64,000 nucleotides of DNA from positions 1 through 64,000 of the forward strand of contig NZ_NPDR01000005.1 in NCBI RefSeq assembly GCF_002811765.1, given 5' to 3'. This stretch comes from Leptospira saintgironsiae. Its GTDB lineage: Bacteria; Spirochaetota; Leptospiria; Leptospirales; Leptospiraceae. The notes under the pieces were generated by a model. It did not search any database. It was not told the DNA's origin and saw only the letters and a list, made by a program, of their open reading frames with translations. The first letter of the stretch is position 1; each line of letters begins with the position of its first letter. The position numbers and the translations under genes were made by a program. Below, one piece after another: positions 54,329 to 64,000 of this stretch.

Positions 54329-55759
54329 TTACTTCACCTCTCGGATCTGGATCGTCTCCACCCTGTCAGCGCCCGCAATAATATCAGATAAGATTACAAC
54401 TTGATCCCCGTCCTTCACTCGGCCGCTCGACTTTAAAGTTTCAATCGCCAGCTTGATCGTTTTCTCAGGGTCACTGGAAAAATCGATCCGGTATGGAATT
54501 ACACTTCGGGTCAGCCAAAGTTTACGTCTGACAGTAGTCATATTGGTGAAAGCGTAGATAAGTGGGAACCTAGGATGGAAGGATGCCACGTTCAAAGCCG
54601 TAGTTCCCCTTCTGGTAATCACTATAATTGCAGGAGATTTGATAGAATCAGAAAGCATCGCCGCTGATCGAGCCATTTCTTCCTTCTTGTTGGAAGGAAC
54701 TCTTTCCAAAACATAACCTAATCCCGGCGCCTTCTCCACTCTTTCCGAGATTTTATGGAGCATATCCACACAACGAACTGGGAATTTTCCTGCGGCAGTT
54801 TCGCCGGATAACATGATTGCATCTGCTTCTTCAAAAACCGCGTTGGCAACATCAGTCACTTCCGCCCGGGTAGGAGAAGGATTATTGATCATGGATTCCA
54901 AAAGATGAGTCGCAACGATCACTCTTTTTCCTTTGATCGCACATTCTCGGATAATAGCACGTTGGATTAGAGGAAGTTCTTCAATAGGAAGCTCTACTCC
55001 AAGATCTCCTCTTGCTACCATCACGCCATCAGCAGCTTCCACTATTTCTAACATGTTCTTAACGGCTTCTTGGTCTTCTATCTTAGCGATGATATCAGTA
55101 TGACCATTATTTTCTTCTATGATCTTACGAAGTTGATGGATATCTTCCGCAGAACGAACGAAGGAAAGAGCAATAAAATCCACATCTTCTTCTAAACCAA
55201 AAAGAATATCCTTTTGGTCTTTCTGAGTGATAGAAGGTAAGTTTACTCGGATACCTGGAAGATTGATATGTTTGCGAGAGCCTAATTTTCCACCATCGAC
55301 AACTTTACATTTCAGAGCAGTCTCTTGGATCTCTTCCACTACCAAATTGATTAAGCCGTTGTCTACTGTAACCCTGTCTCCGATCTTAAGGTCTTTCACG
55401 ATATCGCGATAATTTACGAAAACAGATTGTTCCTCGGATTCTTCTCCTGGAATGATATGAAACGTAAAAGACTCGCCTACTTTTAAGTCCAAATGATCTA
55501 CTTGCAGATCTCCAGTCCGAATTTCCGGACCTTGGGTATCTAATAAGATCGCAATAGGATGTTTTAATACATCTTTATTCAGGGATTTTATAGCTCGAAT
55601 TATGGATCTATGGAAATCATGATTTCCGTGAGACATGTTCAATCTGGCAATATTCATCCCAGCTTCCGCAAGGGACTGGATCATTTTTTTGTCGGCGGTT
55701 GCTGGGCCAATCGTGCAGATAATTTTAGTTTTTCTGAAATTAACTAATTCATTTTTCAT
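54329..55759 (-). CDS. pyk: Pyruvate kinase
   Basis: 476 residues, converting phosphoenolpyruvate and ADP to pyruvate and ATP. Signatures: [13 protein letters not shown] (about 40-52), [13 protein letters not shown] (about 73-85), the catalytic region [13 protein letters not shown] (about 219-231) with [11 protein letters not shown], and [14 protein letters not shown] (about 290-303). The C-terminal effector domain is complete. The start ATG at 55759 is 41 bases after the stop of the unknown 656-residue gene, on the same strand. Confidence 0.97.
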   Translation of the reverse strand: MKNELVNFRKTKIICTIGPATADKKMIQSLAEAGMNIARLNMSHGNHDFHRSIIRAIKSLNKDVLKHPIAILLDTQGPEIRTGDLQVDHLDLKVGESFTFHIIPGEESEEQSVFVNYRDIVKDLKIGDRVTVDNGLINLVVEEIQETALKCKVVDGGKLGSRKHINLPGIRVNLPSITQKDQKDILFGLEEDVDFIALSFVRSAEDIHQLRKIIEENNGHTDIIAKIEDQEAVKNMLEIVEAADGVMVARGDLGVELPIEELPLIQRAIIRECAIKGKRVIVATHLLESMINNPSPTRAEVTDVANAVFEEADAIMLSGETAAGKFPVRCVDMLHKISERVEKAPGLGYVLERVPSNKKEEMARSAAMLSDSIKSPAIIVITRRGTTALNVASFHPRFPLIYAFTNMTTVRRKLWLTRSVIPYRIDFSSDPEKTIKLAIETLKSSGRVKDGDQVVILSDIIAGADRVETIQIREVK

Positions 55760-55799
55760 GTATATTCGGTTTTATTAAAATTGCTCTAATGATCCGAGC

Positions 55800-57770
55800 T
55801 CAGATTTTAGGAAGGGTCCTGTTCAGAAAATCTTCGAAAGAAATATAAAAATCGAACTTTTCCTGTTCAGGCATGCCCGCGTTTTTCTGCTCGTCTACGA
55901 TCCTCTTCGCCTTATCCAGCAAGGCCTTGCCGTTCTTTTTCAAGAACCTTCTGCTAATAAGGATCGGAAAAGAATACTGCTCTTCCTGATTTCTAACCAT
56001 AAAGGAATGGATTTCCTTTTTTGCATTCTTTTTCAGAAAGTTGATCAGAGTATTTTCGTCCATCTGACCGCCTAAAGCCTGTAAGAGATATTCTCTATCC
56101 GGAAGTTCATCCTGGCCCCAAGCGTGGTCTATTACATCTAAAACGGCAGAAAGATTTCGTTTAATCTCTGCTTCCTGTTCGGAGCTGAGTCCTGAACTTC
56201 TTGCAGGAGCACTTGAGTCTGAATTTGCAACCGCAGCTGCTGCTCTTGCTTTTGCAGTTGCCTCGGCTGCTTCTCTGTCTTTTACTCTTCTTTCGGCTAG
56301 CTTGACTTTTTCTTCCTGAGCGAGTTTGGTCCTTGCCTCTAGGATTTTTTTATTCTGCTCTGAGGCAAGTCTTGCTCTGATCTCTTCTGCTTCAAATCTA
56401 TGAACTACATTATTTCCAAAAAGAGATCTGAAAAATCTGGTGATAAAAGGAAGATATTTAAAAAGAGAAGAATATTCCAACTTCTCAAATTGAGAACTTG
56501 CCTCACGAGACTCCATCATGTCCCGGATATTCATTTTTGCTAAAACACGGATCTCACTATCATTCCCAGTCGCAGTAAGGACCCTTTTTGCAGTCTCGAC
56601 TGCACCGTTGATACAATCTTTGTGAAGAACAAAAACGTAAAGGCCCTTCTTATCTGCAAAATCAGCACTCATGATCATATCATGATTGACGATCAGATTT
56701 TTAACTTCTTCTTCAATAGGTTCTCCGCGGAAACGAAGATAATTCAAATCGACCAAACGATTTGCAGATTTAATATAATCCAGTAACTCGGAAAGTTTTG
56801 CCTTCTTTTCTTCTTTTTCTTTTTTCTCCTTCTCCTCTTCTTCAAAATGGATAAGAGAAAGAAGCTCCTCAACTGCAGTTTTTTGATCACCGTAAGCTGG
56901 GCTTAAGAAAGGAAGGACTTGTCCTGCAATAGAGCGAGTATTCTGAAGATCTTGTTCCGAAAAACTGCCAAGAACACCGATCCTTTGCAATTCTGGAATA
57001 ATTCTTTCGTTCAGATACTTTTTATAAGCATCTAGCCTAGCGATAATTTCATCTTGGACATTATAATAAAAAACAGAACGGTTTCCTGGACTTAAAGCAT
57101 TCTCATTTCTATAAAAATACAGAATTCGAGAATCTACTAACTTTTTAAGAACTGGTTTTAGATGAATATTGATAGTGGTTTGTTTTAAAACAGGAGTAAC
57201 ATCAAAATTATCCTGAAACAAATTCCCGATCTCGGAAGAAGCGTAGGTCTCACTTAATTTATTATTATCAATACAATCGTAGATCCATTTCTGGAAACCT
57301 TCTTTCCCAGGAAATTGCCTCTTCTCCTTTACCCATCTTTGTATGGAACTGAAAGAAGTTTGGTTCACTCCATCCACATATCTATGGCTAGAGCCTGCAT
57401 CCGTTTGAGAAGGTCTGGCAAATACTGTGATCAATCTTAGAAAAGAAGCAATCTTCCCATCAGAAGAATCGCCGGTAGGATTATAATCCACCATGCAGAT
57501 CTTTTTTATGATAGGAGGATTTTGGCGCGCGCTCATCTCTCTAAGATAAGCGTTTACCCTTTCCTTATCTAAGGTAAGTTCTCTCGAAAGCTGTTCCGCG
57601 CTGGGAAGAATTTTATTCGCTACGAACTTTTCAGTCCAGTCGCCAATGATCAGAACTAGTTTATGAATTCCCTTGTACTGGAAATCCCCTCTGGCCTCTA
57701 AGGCTTGGGTTAACTGTAAGGCCGAGTTATAATCCGCTACCTTGAGTTCCGGAGATTGGGGATCCAGCAT
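55800..57770 (-). CDS. Large protein of unknown function with coiled coils and possible winged helix
   Basis: 656 residues, no signal peptide. Near the N-terminus, [25 protein letters not shown] (about 56-80) looks like a GntR-style winged-helix unit, but without the rest of that family. Coiled-coil regions are at about 310-335 ([14 protein letters not shown]) and 485-540, the latter running into an Ala-rich linker. The C-terminal 110 residues are helical. Probably a Leptospira-specific protein; it lies between asd and pyk. Confidence 0.6.
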   Translation of the reverse strand: MLDPQSPELKVADYNSALQLTQALEARGDFQYKGIHKLVLIIGDWTEKFVANKILPSAEQLSRELTLDKERVNAYLREMSARQNPPIIKKICMVDYNPTGDSSDGKIASFLRLITVFARPSQTDAGSSHRYVDGVNQTSFSSIQRWVKEKRQFPGKEGFQKWIYDCIDNNKLSETYASSEIGNLFQDNFDVTPVLKQTTINIHLKPVLKKLVDSRILYFYRNENALSPGNRSVFYYNVQDEIIARLDAYKKYLNERIIPELQRIGVLGSFSEQDLQNTRSIAGQVLPFLSPAYGDQKTAVEELLSLIHFEEEEKEKKEKEEKKAKLSELLDYIKSANRLVDLNYLRFRGEPIEEEVKNLIVNHDMIMSADFADKKGLYVFVLHKDCINGAVETAKRVLTATGNDSEIRVLAKMNIRDMMESREASSQFEKLEYSSLFKYLPFITRFFRSLFGNNVVHRFEAEEIRARLASEQNKKILEARTKLAQEEKVKLAERRVKDREAAEATAKARAAAAVANSDSSAPARSSGLSSEQEAEIKRNLSAVLDVIDHAWGQDELPDREYLLQALGGQMDENTLINFLKKNAKKEIHSFMVRNQEEQYSFPILISRRFLKKNGKALLDKAKRIVDEQKNAGMPEQEKFDFYISFEDFLNRTLPKI

Positions 57771-57786
57771 GAGTCATCCTCTTCGA

Positions 57787-58833
57787 CTAGAGTAGGTTTT
57801 TCCGATACATCAATTCCGCGTTTAAAATCGCGGCACCGGCAGCCCCACGGACCGTATTATGACTTAGGACAACATATTTCCAATCTAAAATCGGATCCGG
57901 TCTAAGTCTTCCCACTACGGTAGTCATTCCTCTTCCTGTTTCCAGGTCGAGACGAGGCTGAGGTCTGTCTTCTTCTTGACGATAAAGAATCGGAAAATCC
58001 GGAGCGAGAGGCAACTTTAATTCTTGAGGCTCGCCTTTAAATGAAGACCAGGCTTCTAAAATTTCGGATTCCGTTGGCGTCTTCTTGAATTTCACGGAAA
58101 CACAAACAGTATGCCCGTCGAAAACAGGAACTCGATTACAATGAGCGGAAATTTTAAAATCCGCATTCACAATCTTGCCACCTTCGGTCTTTCCAAGACA
58201 TTTCAGAGGTTCGATCTCGGCTTTATCTTCTTCTCCGCCTATAAAAGGAACTACGTTCCCCAGAATATCCATGGTAGGAACTCCCGGATAACCTGCTCCG
58301 GAGATTGCCTGCATAGAGAATAACATAACGGACTCTATACCGAATTTTTCGTATAGAGGTTTAAGAGAGATAGTCACTCCCATGATCGTACAATTGGAGT
58401 TAGTCACGATCTTACCTGGAGTTTTTTGGCTTGCGAGCACATCCAAATGGTTCGCGTTCACTTCTGCAGAAAGAAGAGGAACATTCTCCACCATTCTATG
58501 ATTTTTAGAATTAGAAATAATATGGATACCAGCTTCTGCAAAAGAAGTTTCCACTTCTCCTGCGACAGAAGCGTCCAGACCTGAAAACGCCAATTTCACA
58601 CCTGGAGTAACCTTCGGATCTGGTAATGTGATAATTATGTCACTAGCGTATTTAGGAATATCGCCGGAAATCTTCCAACGCTTCTTCATAACGTCTGCAT
58701 ATGTTTTGCCTGCGCTATTCTCGGATGCGCATAGATGGGTTACCTGAAAATAAGGATGGTTTTCCAAAAGTTGGATGAACCTTTGCCCGACGGAGCCAGT
58801 GGCTCCCAAAACAGCTACGTTAATTTTGCTCAT
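57787..58833 (-). CDS. asd: Aspartate-semialdehyde dehydrogenase
   Basis: 348 residues, archaeal/fungal-type ASADH that makes aspartate semialdehyde for lysine, methionine, threonine and cell-wall precursors. NADP motif [10 protein letters not shown] (10-19), catalytic C148 in SNCTIMGV, substrate loop AISGAGYPG (about 177-185) and [10 protein letters not shown] with its His. It precedes the 656-residue gene by 16 bases. Confidence 0.95.
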   Translation of the reverse strand: MSKINVAVLGATGSVGQRFIQLLENHPYFQVTHLCASENSAGKTYADVMKKRWKISGDIPKYASDIIITLPDPKVTPGVKLAFSGLDASVAGEVETSFAEAGIHIISNSKNHRMVENVPLLSAEVNANHLDVLASQKTPGKIVTNSNCTIMGVTISLKPLYEKFGIESVMLFSMQAISGAGYPGVPTMDILGNVVPFIGGEEDKAEIEPLKCLGKTEGGKIVNADFKISAHCNRVPVFDGHTVCVSVKFKKTPTESEILEAWSSFKGEPQELKLPLAPDFPILYRQEEDRPQPRLDLETGRGMTTVVGRLRPDPILDWKYVVLSHNTVRGAAGAAILNAELMYRKNLL

Positions 58834-58910
58834 AGAACTTATTTACCGCTCTCAGACTTAAAGTCTGCATTTCATTGTTTTTTTCTATTTTTTTCTAAGA
58901 CCACGGACTG

Positions 58911-60455
58911 TCATTCGACAAATTTAGATATGAGAGAAGCATACTTAGAATTCATCTTATGAGTTCCTTCAAAAGTGAGATGATGGAAATCCCAAAAATC
59001 TGTCGAAGGTAAAGTCCGGCTTAGATCCACAAAATTGTCCCCGCCACCGCTAATTTCTTTCAGATAAGATAAATGCTCTTTATACCATTCCGAATCCCCA
59101 TACCAGGAAAGACTGACTGGGTTTTCAGGATTGTTTATTAAGAGAAATGGCAAATTCTTCTCTTTGAAAAAAGAAAGTAACTTCTTCATATAACGAAAAT
59201 GAAGAATTGGTCGGAACTTTTCTTTTGCGATCTTCTTCTTAGAGTCCGCCAATACCTGAATGTACTGTAAACCTGGTCTTTTTTTTAGATCTGTAAGAAG
59301 CCTAAAGTAAAAGTATTCTTCATATTCCTTATCGGACATCCCTAGAAAGCGTAGGTCTTCCAACCTTTCTTCTCTCACCGGTCTTTTATCCAAAAGAGAA
59401 AGATTATCTTCTTTCCCAAAAAGCTGTTGGAGTCTAATTCCAAGAATATCCCGAGCCCAATCTTTATGCTCTGGTCCCGCAAAATAAGGGATCCAAGTAT
59501 TAGAAACTTCTGCTCTGATCCAGTGATCCTTCTCCCCTTGGTCCAAAAACTTAGGATCTAGAAGAATTTTTTTCCAACCGGGACTCTTAAACTCCAAGGT
59601 CTGTTTAACAGTATGAGAAGTATTTTCCAAGTTCAGGATCAGCTTTCCATCCTTAAGGACTTCTTCCACTACCTGGATATAAAAACCTTTTCGAGCCATA
59701 TAAGGTTTAGGCTGAAAAGAAAAAACTTTTCCGGTCCAACCCCTAAAGGTTACCTTTTCCGGAATGTCTACGCCGTTATACTCTCTGAAGCTGGTGTTCC
59801 TACCAAATCGATGTTCATAAAGAGAAGAAGAAATTTTCCAATAAATTTCCTTATAACGATAGGAACCAAAGATAGAAGCAGCTAAATATTCCGCACTCTT
59901 CTCCAATCCTATTAAATCCCAAAATTCCAAGAGACTTTCCAACGGAAAAATGATCTTAGATTGTGGAGCATCCCTAAAATCCAAAGCATCCAGGATAAGT
60001 TTGGATTCTTCTGCGGTTTCGTTTTTACCATTTTTAGGATCCAGAACATAGGTCCTATATAATCTCCAATCCACAAAGTTTACCGGATATACAACAAGAT
60101 CCGGAGACAAACTTAAGAATTGATCCTTCATCAAGTAAGCATCCATAGGAGGCATACCTGCATAAGATAAAAAGATTATCTCTAGATCTTTCCCAGTGAC
60201 CTTACGAAGTTCTTTCTCTAAGTCTTTCGGGTTAATAGAATAACCTGTAACGCTGGAACCTATTACTAAAACGCGGAATTTCTGCTTCGAAATCTTTTCG
60301 AAAGTTTTAAACTCATGTAAAAAATTATAAAAATAATCTGCTCCCCAAGAAGATTCGTTAGGCAAAAGCCAAAACGAGTATCTGAACAAGAAGAAGTCCA
60401 AAAAAAATACTGAGATAATTATAGAAAATAAGATCGTTAACTTGGAACGGGACAC
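58911..60455 (-). CDS. DUF1574-type SGNH-like envelope protein
   Basis: 514 residues: an N-terminal membrane helix (about 7-28), then a periplasmic domain. RVLVIGSSVTGYSINP (about 60-75) is the nucleophile-elbow-like block and FWDFHHLTFEGTHKM near the C-terminus carries the catalytic-type Asp/His pair. This is the DUF1574 layout, common in Leptospira and functionally like DltD/AlgX partners of MBOAT acyltransferases. An MBOAT gene lies on the same strand beyond one intervening gene. Confidence 0.8.
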   Translation of the reverse strand: MSRSKLTILFSIIISVFFLDFFLFRYSFWLLPNESSWGADYFYNFLHEFKTFEKISKQKFRVLVIGSSVTGYSINPKDLEKELRKVTGKDLEIIFLSYAGMPPMDAYLMKDQFLSLSPDLVVYPVNFVDWRLYRTYVLDPKNGKNETAEESKLILDALDFRDAPQSKIIFPLESLLEFWDLIGLEKSAEYLAASIFGSYRYKEIYWKISSSLYEHRFGRNTSFREYNGVDIPEKVTFRGWTGKVFSFQPKPYMARKGFYIQVVEEVLKDGKLILNLENTSHTVKQTLEFKSPGWKKILLDPKFLDQGEKDHWIRAEVSNTWIPYFAGPEHKDWARDILGIRLQQLFGKEDNLSLLDKRPVREERLEDLRFLGMSDKEYEEYFYFRLLTDLKKRPGLQYIQVLADSKKKIAKEKFRPILHFRYMKKLLSFFKEKNLPFLLINNPENPVSLSWYGDSEWYKEHLSYLKEISGGGDNFVDLSRTLPSTDFWDFHHLTFEGTHKMNSKYASLISKFVE

Positions 60456-60546
60456 AGTTCCATAAACTGAAAGTAATTGCCTCTTTGTCCAGAAATTGTT
60501 TCGTTTTCTACTTTACCTAGGATGAGGCATTGGCCACGATTCCCAA

Positions 60547-62025
60547 GTGGTTTGGCTCTGGACTTCGATTATCATTTTCCTGGCCTCACTTATATTTTCC
60601 CTATTTTCTGCGCCTAAAGAAATTTTCTGGAACATAGAAGCTTTATATCTTCCTTCTGTGTTAATCGACGTGCTTCGGGACGGAGGTTCCTTAAGGGCCT
60701 GGTCATTCGCTCCCACACCTTATTTTTTTCCAGACTTGCCGATCGTTTTTATATTCGGTTATATCACTGAGAATGTTTTTAGGACATTAACACTCTACGC
60801 GATCTTCCAAACCTCTTTACTCGCATATCTTTTAGGAAAATTCATCCGTGCAATGGAGCCGAAAATGCCAAGGCCCCAAAGTTATGTATTTAGCTTGCTC
60901 GCACTTTCTTTCCTATTTTTGATAGCTGAAAAATTTCCGTTATTATACTTTTTATATTTTCCATCCGTACATATCAGCGCATTCCTCACAAGCCTCTGGA
61001 TCTGGCCTTATTTAAAAAGAGAGAGGGTCCCAAAATATTCGATCTTCCCTCTGCTTTCTATACTCACAGTTTCAGATAGGATCTTAATTTTAGAATTATA
61101 TCTGCCCACTTTGCTTGCATGGGCGAGGAGGTATGGTCGTTGGGGAGTTTCCTTTCCGCTGATTTCTATTCGATTTTTCGCGACTGGTTTAATCGGATTA
61201 GGGCTTAATTCTTTCATAAAAATATTTTTAGCGATCAACTCGCCAAATAAACTTTCTACACTCGAATCAATCTCACATTGGTGGGCAGATTTTTTCAGCG
61301 CAATACTGAGCCTAAAACTTTCAGGGATCTTTCTAGCATTCGCAATCCTAGGCGGAATTTTATGTTTAAGAAAGGGGAAAGAAGCCGGGCATAGTTACGG
61401 ATTTTTAGGATATTTCCAACTCAGTCTTTGCATTTTACCACCCTTACTTGGGCTATATTCCGGCCAAAATTCACTCAAATACAGCCTTCCTGCAATCGTG
61501 ATGGTCCCTGTATTATTTGGGATTTTACCTTCTATCAAGAACCAAAATTATCTGAGCCATTCTAGAAATTTCGCATTTTTAGGACTGATATTCGGGCTTG
61601 GAGTATTTGCTGCATTTGGAGAAGAAGCCGGACAGCTCAGAAATCCATGGGAATCCATCCGACCGCCTGAAACAGTCTGTGTGGATGAATGGAAAGAAAA
61701 AGATTCATTTGTATTCGTACTTTCAGAGCCTCGGAAAGCCAGACGAATACTCACATATTCTGAAAAAAGAGTCCTAGCTTACCCGATAGATTTTAGCACA
61801 TTAGAAGGATCATATTCAGTTTCCAATAAAGAATGGTTCCTATTCCCGCCAGAAGGCCCGATCGCAATATTGCCAGAAGGACTCGGAGAATCCAGGATCA
61901 AATCATTCTATGGAGAACCTTCTCGCGTTTTAAATTGTGAATCCGGAAACGGAAAAATTTGGGTCTACGATGAAACAGAAAAGATCAGAGATTATCTACA
62001 AAGACCAATTCAAAAAACAAAATAA
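60547..62025 (+). CDS. Polytopic membrane protein of unknown function
   Basis: 492 residues with a GTG start and about 10-11 hydrophobic segments. It ends in a soluble C-terminal domain (about 360-492) rich in charged residues. The overall shape recalls GT-C glycosyltransferases, but the acidic first-loop motif is not clear. It lies on the opposite strand between the DUF1574 and MBOAT genes and overlaps the MBOAT 3' end by 16 bases. Confidence 0.6.
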   Translation: MVWLWTSIIIFLASLIFSLFSAPKEIFWNIEALYLPSVLIDVLRDGGSLRAWSFAPTPYFFPDLPIVFIFGYITENVFRTLTLYAIFQTSLLAYLLGKFIRAMEPKMPRPQSYVFSLLALSFLFLIAEKFPLLYFLYFPSVHISAFLTSLWIWPYLKRERVPKYSIFPLLSILTVSDRILILELYLPTLLAWARRYGRWGVSFPLISIRFFATGLIGLGLNSFIKIFLAINSPNKLSTLESISHWWADFFSAILSLKLSGIFLAFAILGGILCLRKGKEAGHSYGFLGYFQLSLCILPPLLGLYSGQNSLKYSLPAIVMVPVLFGILPSIKNQNYLSHSRNFAFLGLIFGLGVFAAFGEEAGQLRNPWESIRPPETVCVDEWKEKDSFVFVLSEPRKARRILTYSEKRVLAYPIDFSTLEGSYSVSNKEWFLFPPEGPIAILPEGLGESRIKSFYGEPSRVLNCESGNGKIWVYDETEKIRDYLQRPIQKTK

Positions 62026-63455
62026 ATGAACGGCTGAGCCTCGGAAGAGAATACAGCTCCTAATAAAAGCCCCACACCAACCAAAACTCCGAAGATTACC
62101 GGATGTAAGCCTTCATAAAATTTACGAAAACTACCATCCTTCTCGTCTCGATTTCCGATCCAGGTCGCAACAAAAAATAAAAAGAATGCAATAAACAAAA
62201 TACGCAAAGAAGAAAGAGCCGGATCCGCACCACTCGAAAATCCGAAAAGTTTTTCGAAAACAATCCCTGTAGTTTTCCAATTTGGAGATCTAAAAAACAC
62301 CCAACAAAGAACTACAGCTAAGATCACAAAGATCCTATAAGAGAACCTTCCTAAAATTCCAGATCCATTTTCAGGGGAGAAGAAACCGGGCCAAAATTTT
62401 TTACCCAATCTTTCTAATCCTAAGAAAATACCGTGAAATCCTCCCCAAACCACAAAATTCCAACTCGCACCATGCCATAAACCACCCAAAAGCATGGTCA
62501 AAAATAGATTTATATAAGTTCTGAGTTCAGATTTACGATTACCGCCCAAAGGAATGTATAAATAGTTCCTGAGCCAAGAAGATAAAGAAATATGCCATCT
62601 TCTCCAAAAATCAGAAAACCCTGAAGCAAGATAAGGCATCCTAAAATTTTCAGTTAGCTTAAAGCCAAGAAGAAGAGCAGAACCCAAGGCAATATCAGTA
62701 TATCCGCTAAAATCACAATAAATTTGAAGAGAATAGGCAAAAACCGCTGCCCATGCATAGGCACTCGAAAATTCTAAAGGAGACCGATAAAAAGAATCCG
62801 GTAAGATAGACAGTTGATCTGCAATCACCACCTTCTTCCATACACCTATCAAAACTAAAACGAGACCTTCTCTGAGAGGGAGTTCCTTCCATGCTACCCA
62901 AGTCTTAAGCTGAGGTAAAAAAGTCTTTGCCGGAACAATCGGTCCCGCAACCAACTGAGGGAAGAAGGAAAGAAAGAGTGCATAATTCCAAAAATTTTTC
63001 TCAGGCAAAATTTCTCTTCTGAACACGTCGATTGTGTAACTTAGAGACTGAAAAGTGTAAAAAGAGATACCTACAGGAAGCACAATGCGCCATACAGGAA
63101 GACCCAAATTTAGCCCAAATGCCGAAAAAGCGGCATTTCCAGACTGCATAAAGAAAATGAAATATTTAAAAAAAGCTAGAACGCTAAGATTCAAAATAAG
63201 AGAAGCAGAAAGTAAGATTGCACGAGACCTTCCATCCTTTTGCTCCATTGTCCTGCCAATCCAATAATCCAGGATTGTAGTTCCGAAAAGAAGAAGCCCA
63301 AACTTAGGATTCCAAGACATATAGAAGAAATAGCTTCCGGCTAGCAAAAATGGCTTAGGGACCCACTCTGGAAGGAATTTTAGTCTGGGAAGAAACCATC
63401 TTAGCCCAAATATAAGCAAAAAGAAGAATAAAAAGAGAGGAGTAGTGAAATTCAT
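62010..63455 (-). CDS. MBOAT-family O-acyltransferase (AlgI/DltB-like)
   Basis: 481 residues with about 11-12 membrane segments. The diagnostic GGLWHGASWNFVVWGGFHG (about 315-333) carries the catalytic His of the membrane-bound O-acyltransferases, and FWRRWHISLSSWL (about 277-289) is the second family block. It would transfer acyl groups to an extracellular polysaccharide or lipid. The DUF1574 protein is the probable periplasmic partner. Confidence 0.92.
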   Translation of the reverse strand: MNFTTPLFLFFFLLIFGLRWFLPRLKFLPEWVPKPFLLAGSYFFYMSWNPKFGLLLFGTTILDYWIGRTMEQKDGRSRAILLSASLILNLSVLAFFKYFIFFMQSGNAAFSAFGLNLGLPVWRIVLPVGISFYTFQSLSYTIDVFRREILPEKNFWNYALFLSFFPQLVAGPIVPAKTFLPQLKTWVAWKELPLREGLVLVLIGVWKKVVIADQLSILPDSFYRSPLEFSSAYAWAAVFAYSLQIYCDFSGYTDIALGSALLLGFKLTENFRMPYLASGFSDFWRRWHISLSSWLRNYLYIPLGGNRKSELRTYINLFLTMLLGGLWHGASWNFVVWGGFHGIFLGLERLGKKFWPGFFSPENGSGILGRFSYRIFVILAVVLCWVFFRSPNWKTTGIVFEKLFGFSSGADPALSSLRILFIAFFLFFVATWIGNRDEKDGSFRKFYEGLHPVIFGVLVGVGLLLGAVFSSEAQPFIYFVF

Positions 63456-63555
63456 TACTTAATTTTAAGCATTCATCGATTCTTGGGAATAGTAGCCTAT
63501 TTTTAATCTTATCTTAGATTGTTTTTAATCATTTTTAAGACTAATAATAATCCTA

Positions 63556-63771
63556 TTAAATGGTCCACTTGCAGCGAACTCCGCAATTGGGGCAGTCTGC
63601 AGTGATTTCTGCCTTAACACGCTTTCCTTTAGGTGTTTCCACCTTCCCAATAGCCACAAATTCGAAGTTTACTCCCTCTGGAACGTAGTGCCCCCCACCA
63701 TACTTAGCAGAACCTTCGATTAAATTTGAGCAGGCGTGGCATTTTACCCTTAATTTGATTACTTCGGCCAT
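63556..63771 (-). CDS. Small zinc-ribbon-like protein
   Basis: 71 residues with two Cys pairs, C-x2-C in VKCHACSNL (about 10-13) and DCPNCGVRCKW near the end, suggesting one zinc ribbon. The middle is a beta-rich segment around GGGHYVPEGVNFEF. AAGAGG-like sequence precedes the ATG. No family recognised. Confidence 0.6.
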   Translation of the reverse strand: MAEVIKLRVKCHACSNLIEGSAKYGGGHYVPEGVNFEFVAIGKVETPKGKRVKAEITADCPNCGVRCKWTI

Positions 63772-64000
63772 TGGAAGAGGATTTATGATCCTTCCTCCTT
63801 CCGCAAGAAGAAAGCAATATGGCCTGCCAAAACCTCATGGGGGTGTTAAGTTGATACACATGACTTTATGTCAGTAATACGCGGGGCTTTGAGCCATTCT
63901 TAATCCCAAATAAGAGCCCCTTTACATAGCCTTTTGACGGATTCAATGCAAAGCCAAGAATGACAGGAATTCCTTTGTTGCCGCCCAAGGATGGACAGTT

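Larger units (their letters stand above)
41768..62886. repeat. Dispersed asymmetric repeat GGAACTCC (17 copies)
   Basis: The 8-mer (either strand) occurs at 41768, 42796, 43457, 43735, 45466, 47735, 49010, 49099, 49471, 49631, 50592, 51730, 52655, 54023, 54312, 58277 and 62879. Almost all are extended to AGGAACTCC or AAGGAACTCC on the 5' side. Copies fall both between and inside genes, in both orientations. I found only one copy before 41.7 kb (28024). Random expectation in this interval is about one (inference from base composition). Confidence 0.75.

Noticed and set aside
63883..63920. GGGGCT/AGCCCC stem near the window end as a terminator
   Set aside because: The stem is only six pairs with a long loop and no upstream gene on the plus strand; the last 230 bases show no supported gene.
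1..64000. CRISPR array, tRNA or rRNA genes, insertion sequences
   Set aside because: No regularly spaced direct repeats, no cloverleaf or rRNA-like stretches and no transposase-like protein were seen.

Overview
The window comes from a Leptospira chromosome (inference). The evidence is the Leptospira-restricted DUF1564 protein, a DUF1574 (SGNH-like) protein paired with an MBOAT acyltransferase, many large sensor kinases, frequent TTG/GTG starts and moderately AT-rich DNA. I see no rRNA, tRNA, CRISPR array or IS element. The species is not assigned.

Layout. 0-3.4 kb is an accessory, integron-like segment. Two minus-strand gene cassettes (a DUF4145 protein and a VapBC-type toxin-antitoxin pair) are each followed by a ~140 bp attC-like hairpin repeat, and a tyrosine recombinase reads in the same direction. 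An unexplained open frame of 148 codons lies beside it. 3.4-12.5 kb holds three large histidine kinases in a row, the last joined to an HD-GYP response regulator. 12.5-15 kb carries an SDR, methionine-salvage genes mtnB and mtnD (with a structured leader) and efp. 15-19.5 kb has a PstS-like lipoprotein, a KamA/EpmB-type radical SAM enzyme, a lipoprotein and a nucleotidyltransferase. 19.5-28 kb is a lipid-modification block: a CrtI/RetSat-like FAD enzyme divergent from a TetR regulator, then a tight six-gene operon (FAD amine oxidase, DUF1365, CFA synthase, DUF2062, DUF1295, a second CFA-like methyltransferase).

28-35 kb contains a beta-barrel-like protein, a membrane sensor-like protein whose start codon lies in a perfect hairpin, and a polyamine cluster (speD, a SET domain fused to a second AdoMet-decarboxylase-like domain, speE) followed by pyrF. 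34.6-45.3 kb has alr, an acyltransferase, envelope or unknown proteins, a CmpA/NMT1-like sensor kinase, a lytic transglycosylase, a GT39-type glycosyltransferase and a TetR regulator. 45.3-64 kb has aconitase, an OmpA-domain protein, epmA, an OmpR-type regulator, a pterin dehydratase, a YqjD/YqjE-like trio, pyk, asd and the DUF1574/MBOAT acyl-transfer set.

The genes combine into several likely systems: EF-P with both candidate lysylation enzymes (efp, epmB-like, epmA); methionine salvage linked by AdoMet and methylthioadenosine to polyamine synthesis; and AdoMet-dependent modification of membrane fatty acids. The least ordinary features are the integron-like cassettes without a canonical IntI, the SET-AdoMetDC fusion, and a dense cluster of the asymmetric 8-mer GGAACTCC in the last third of the window.
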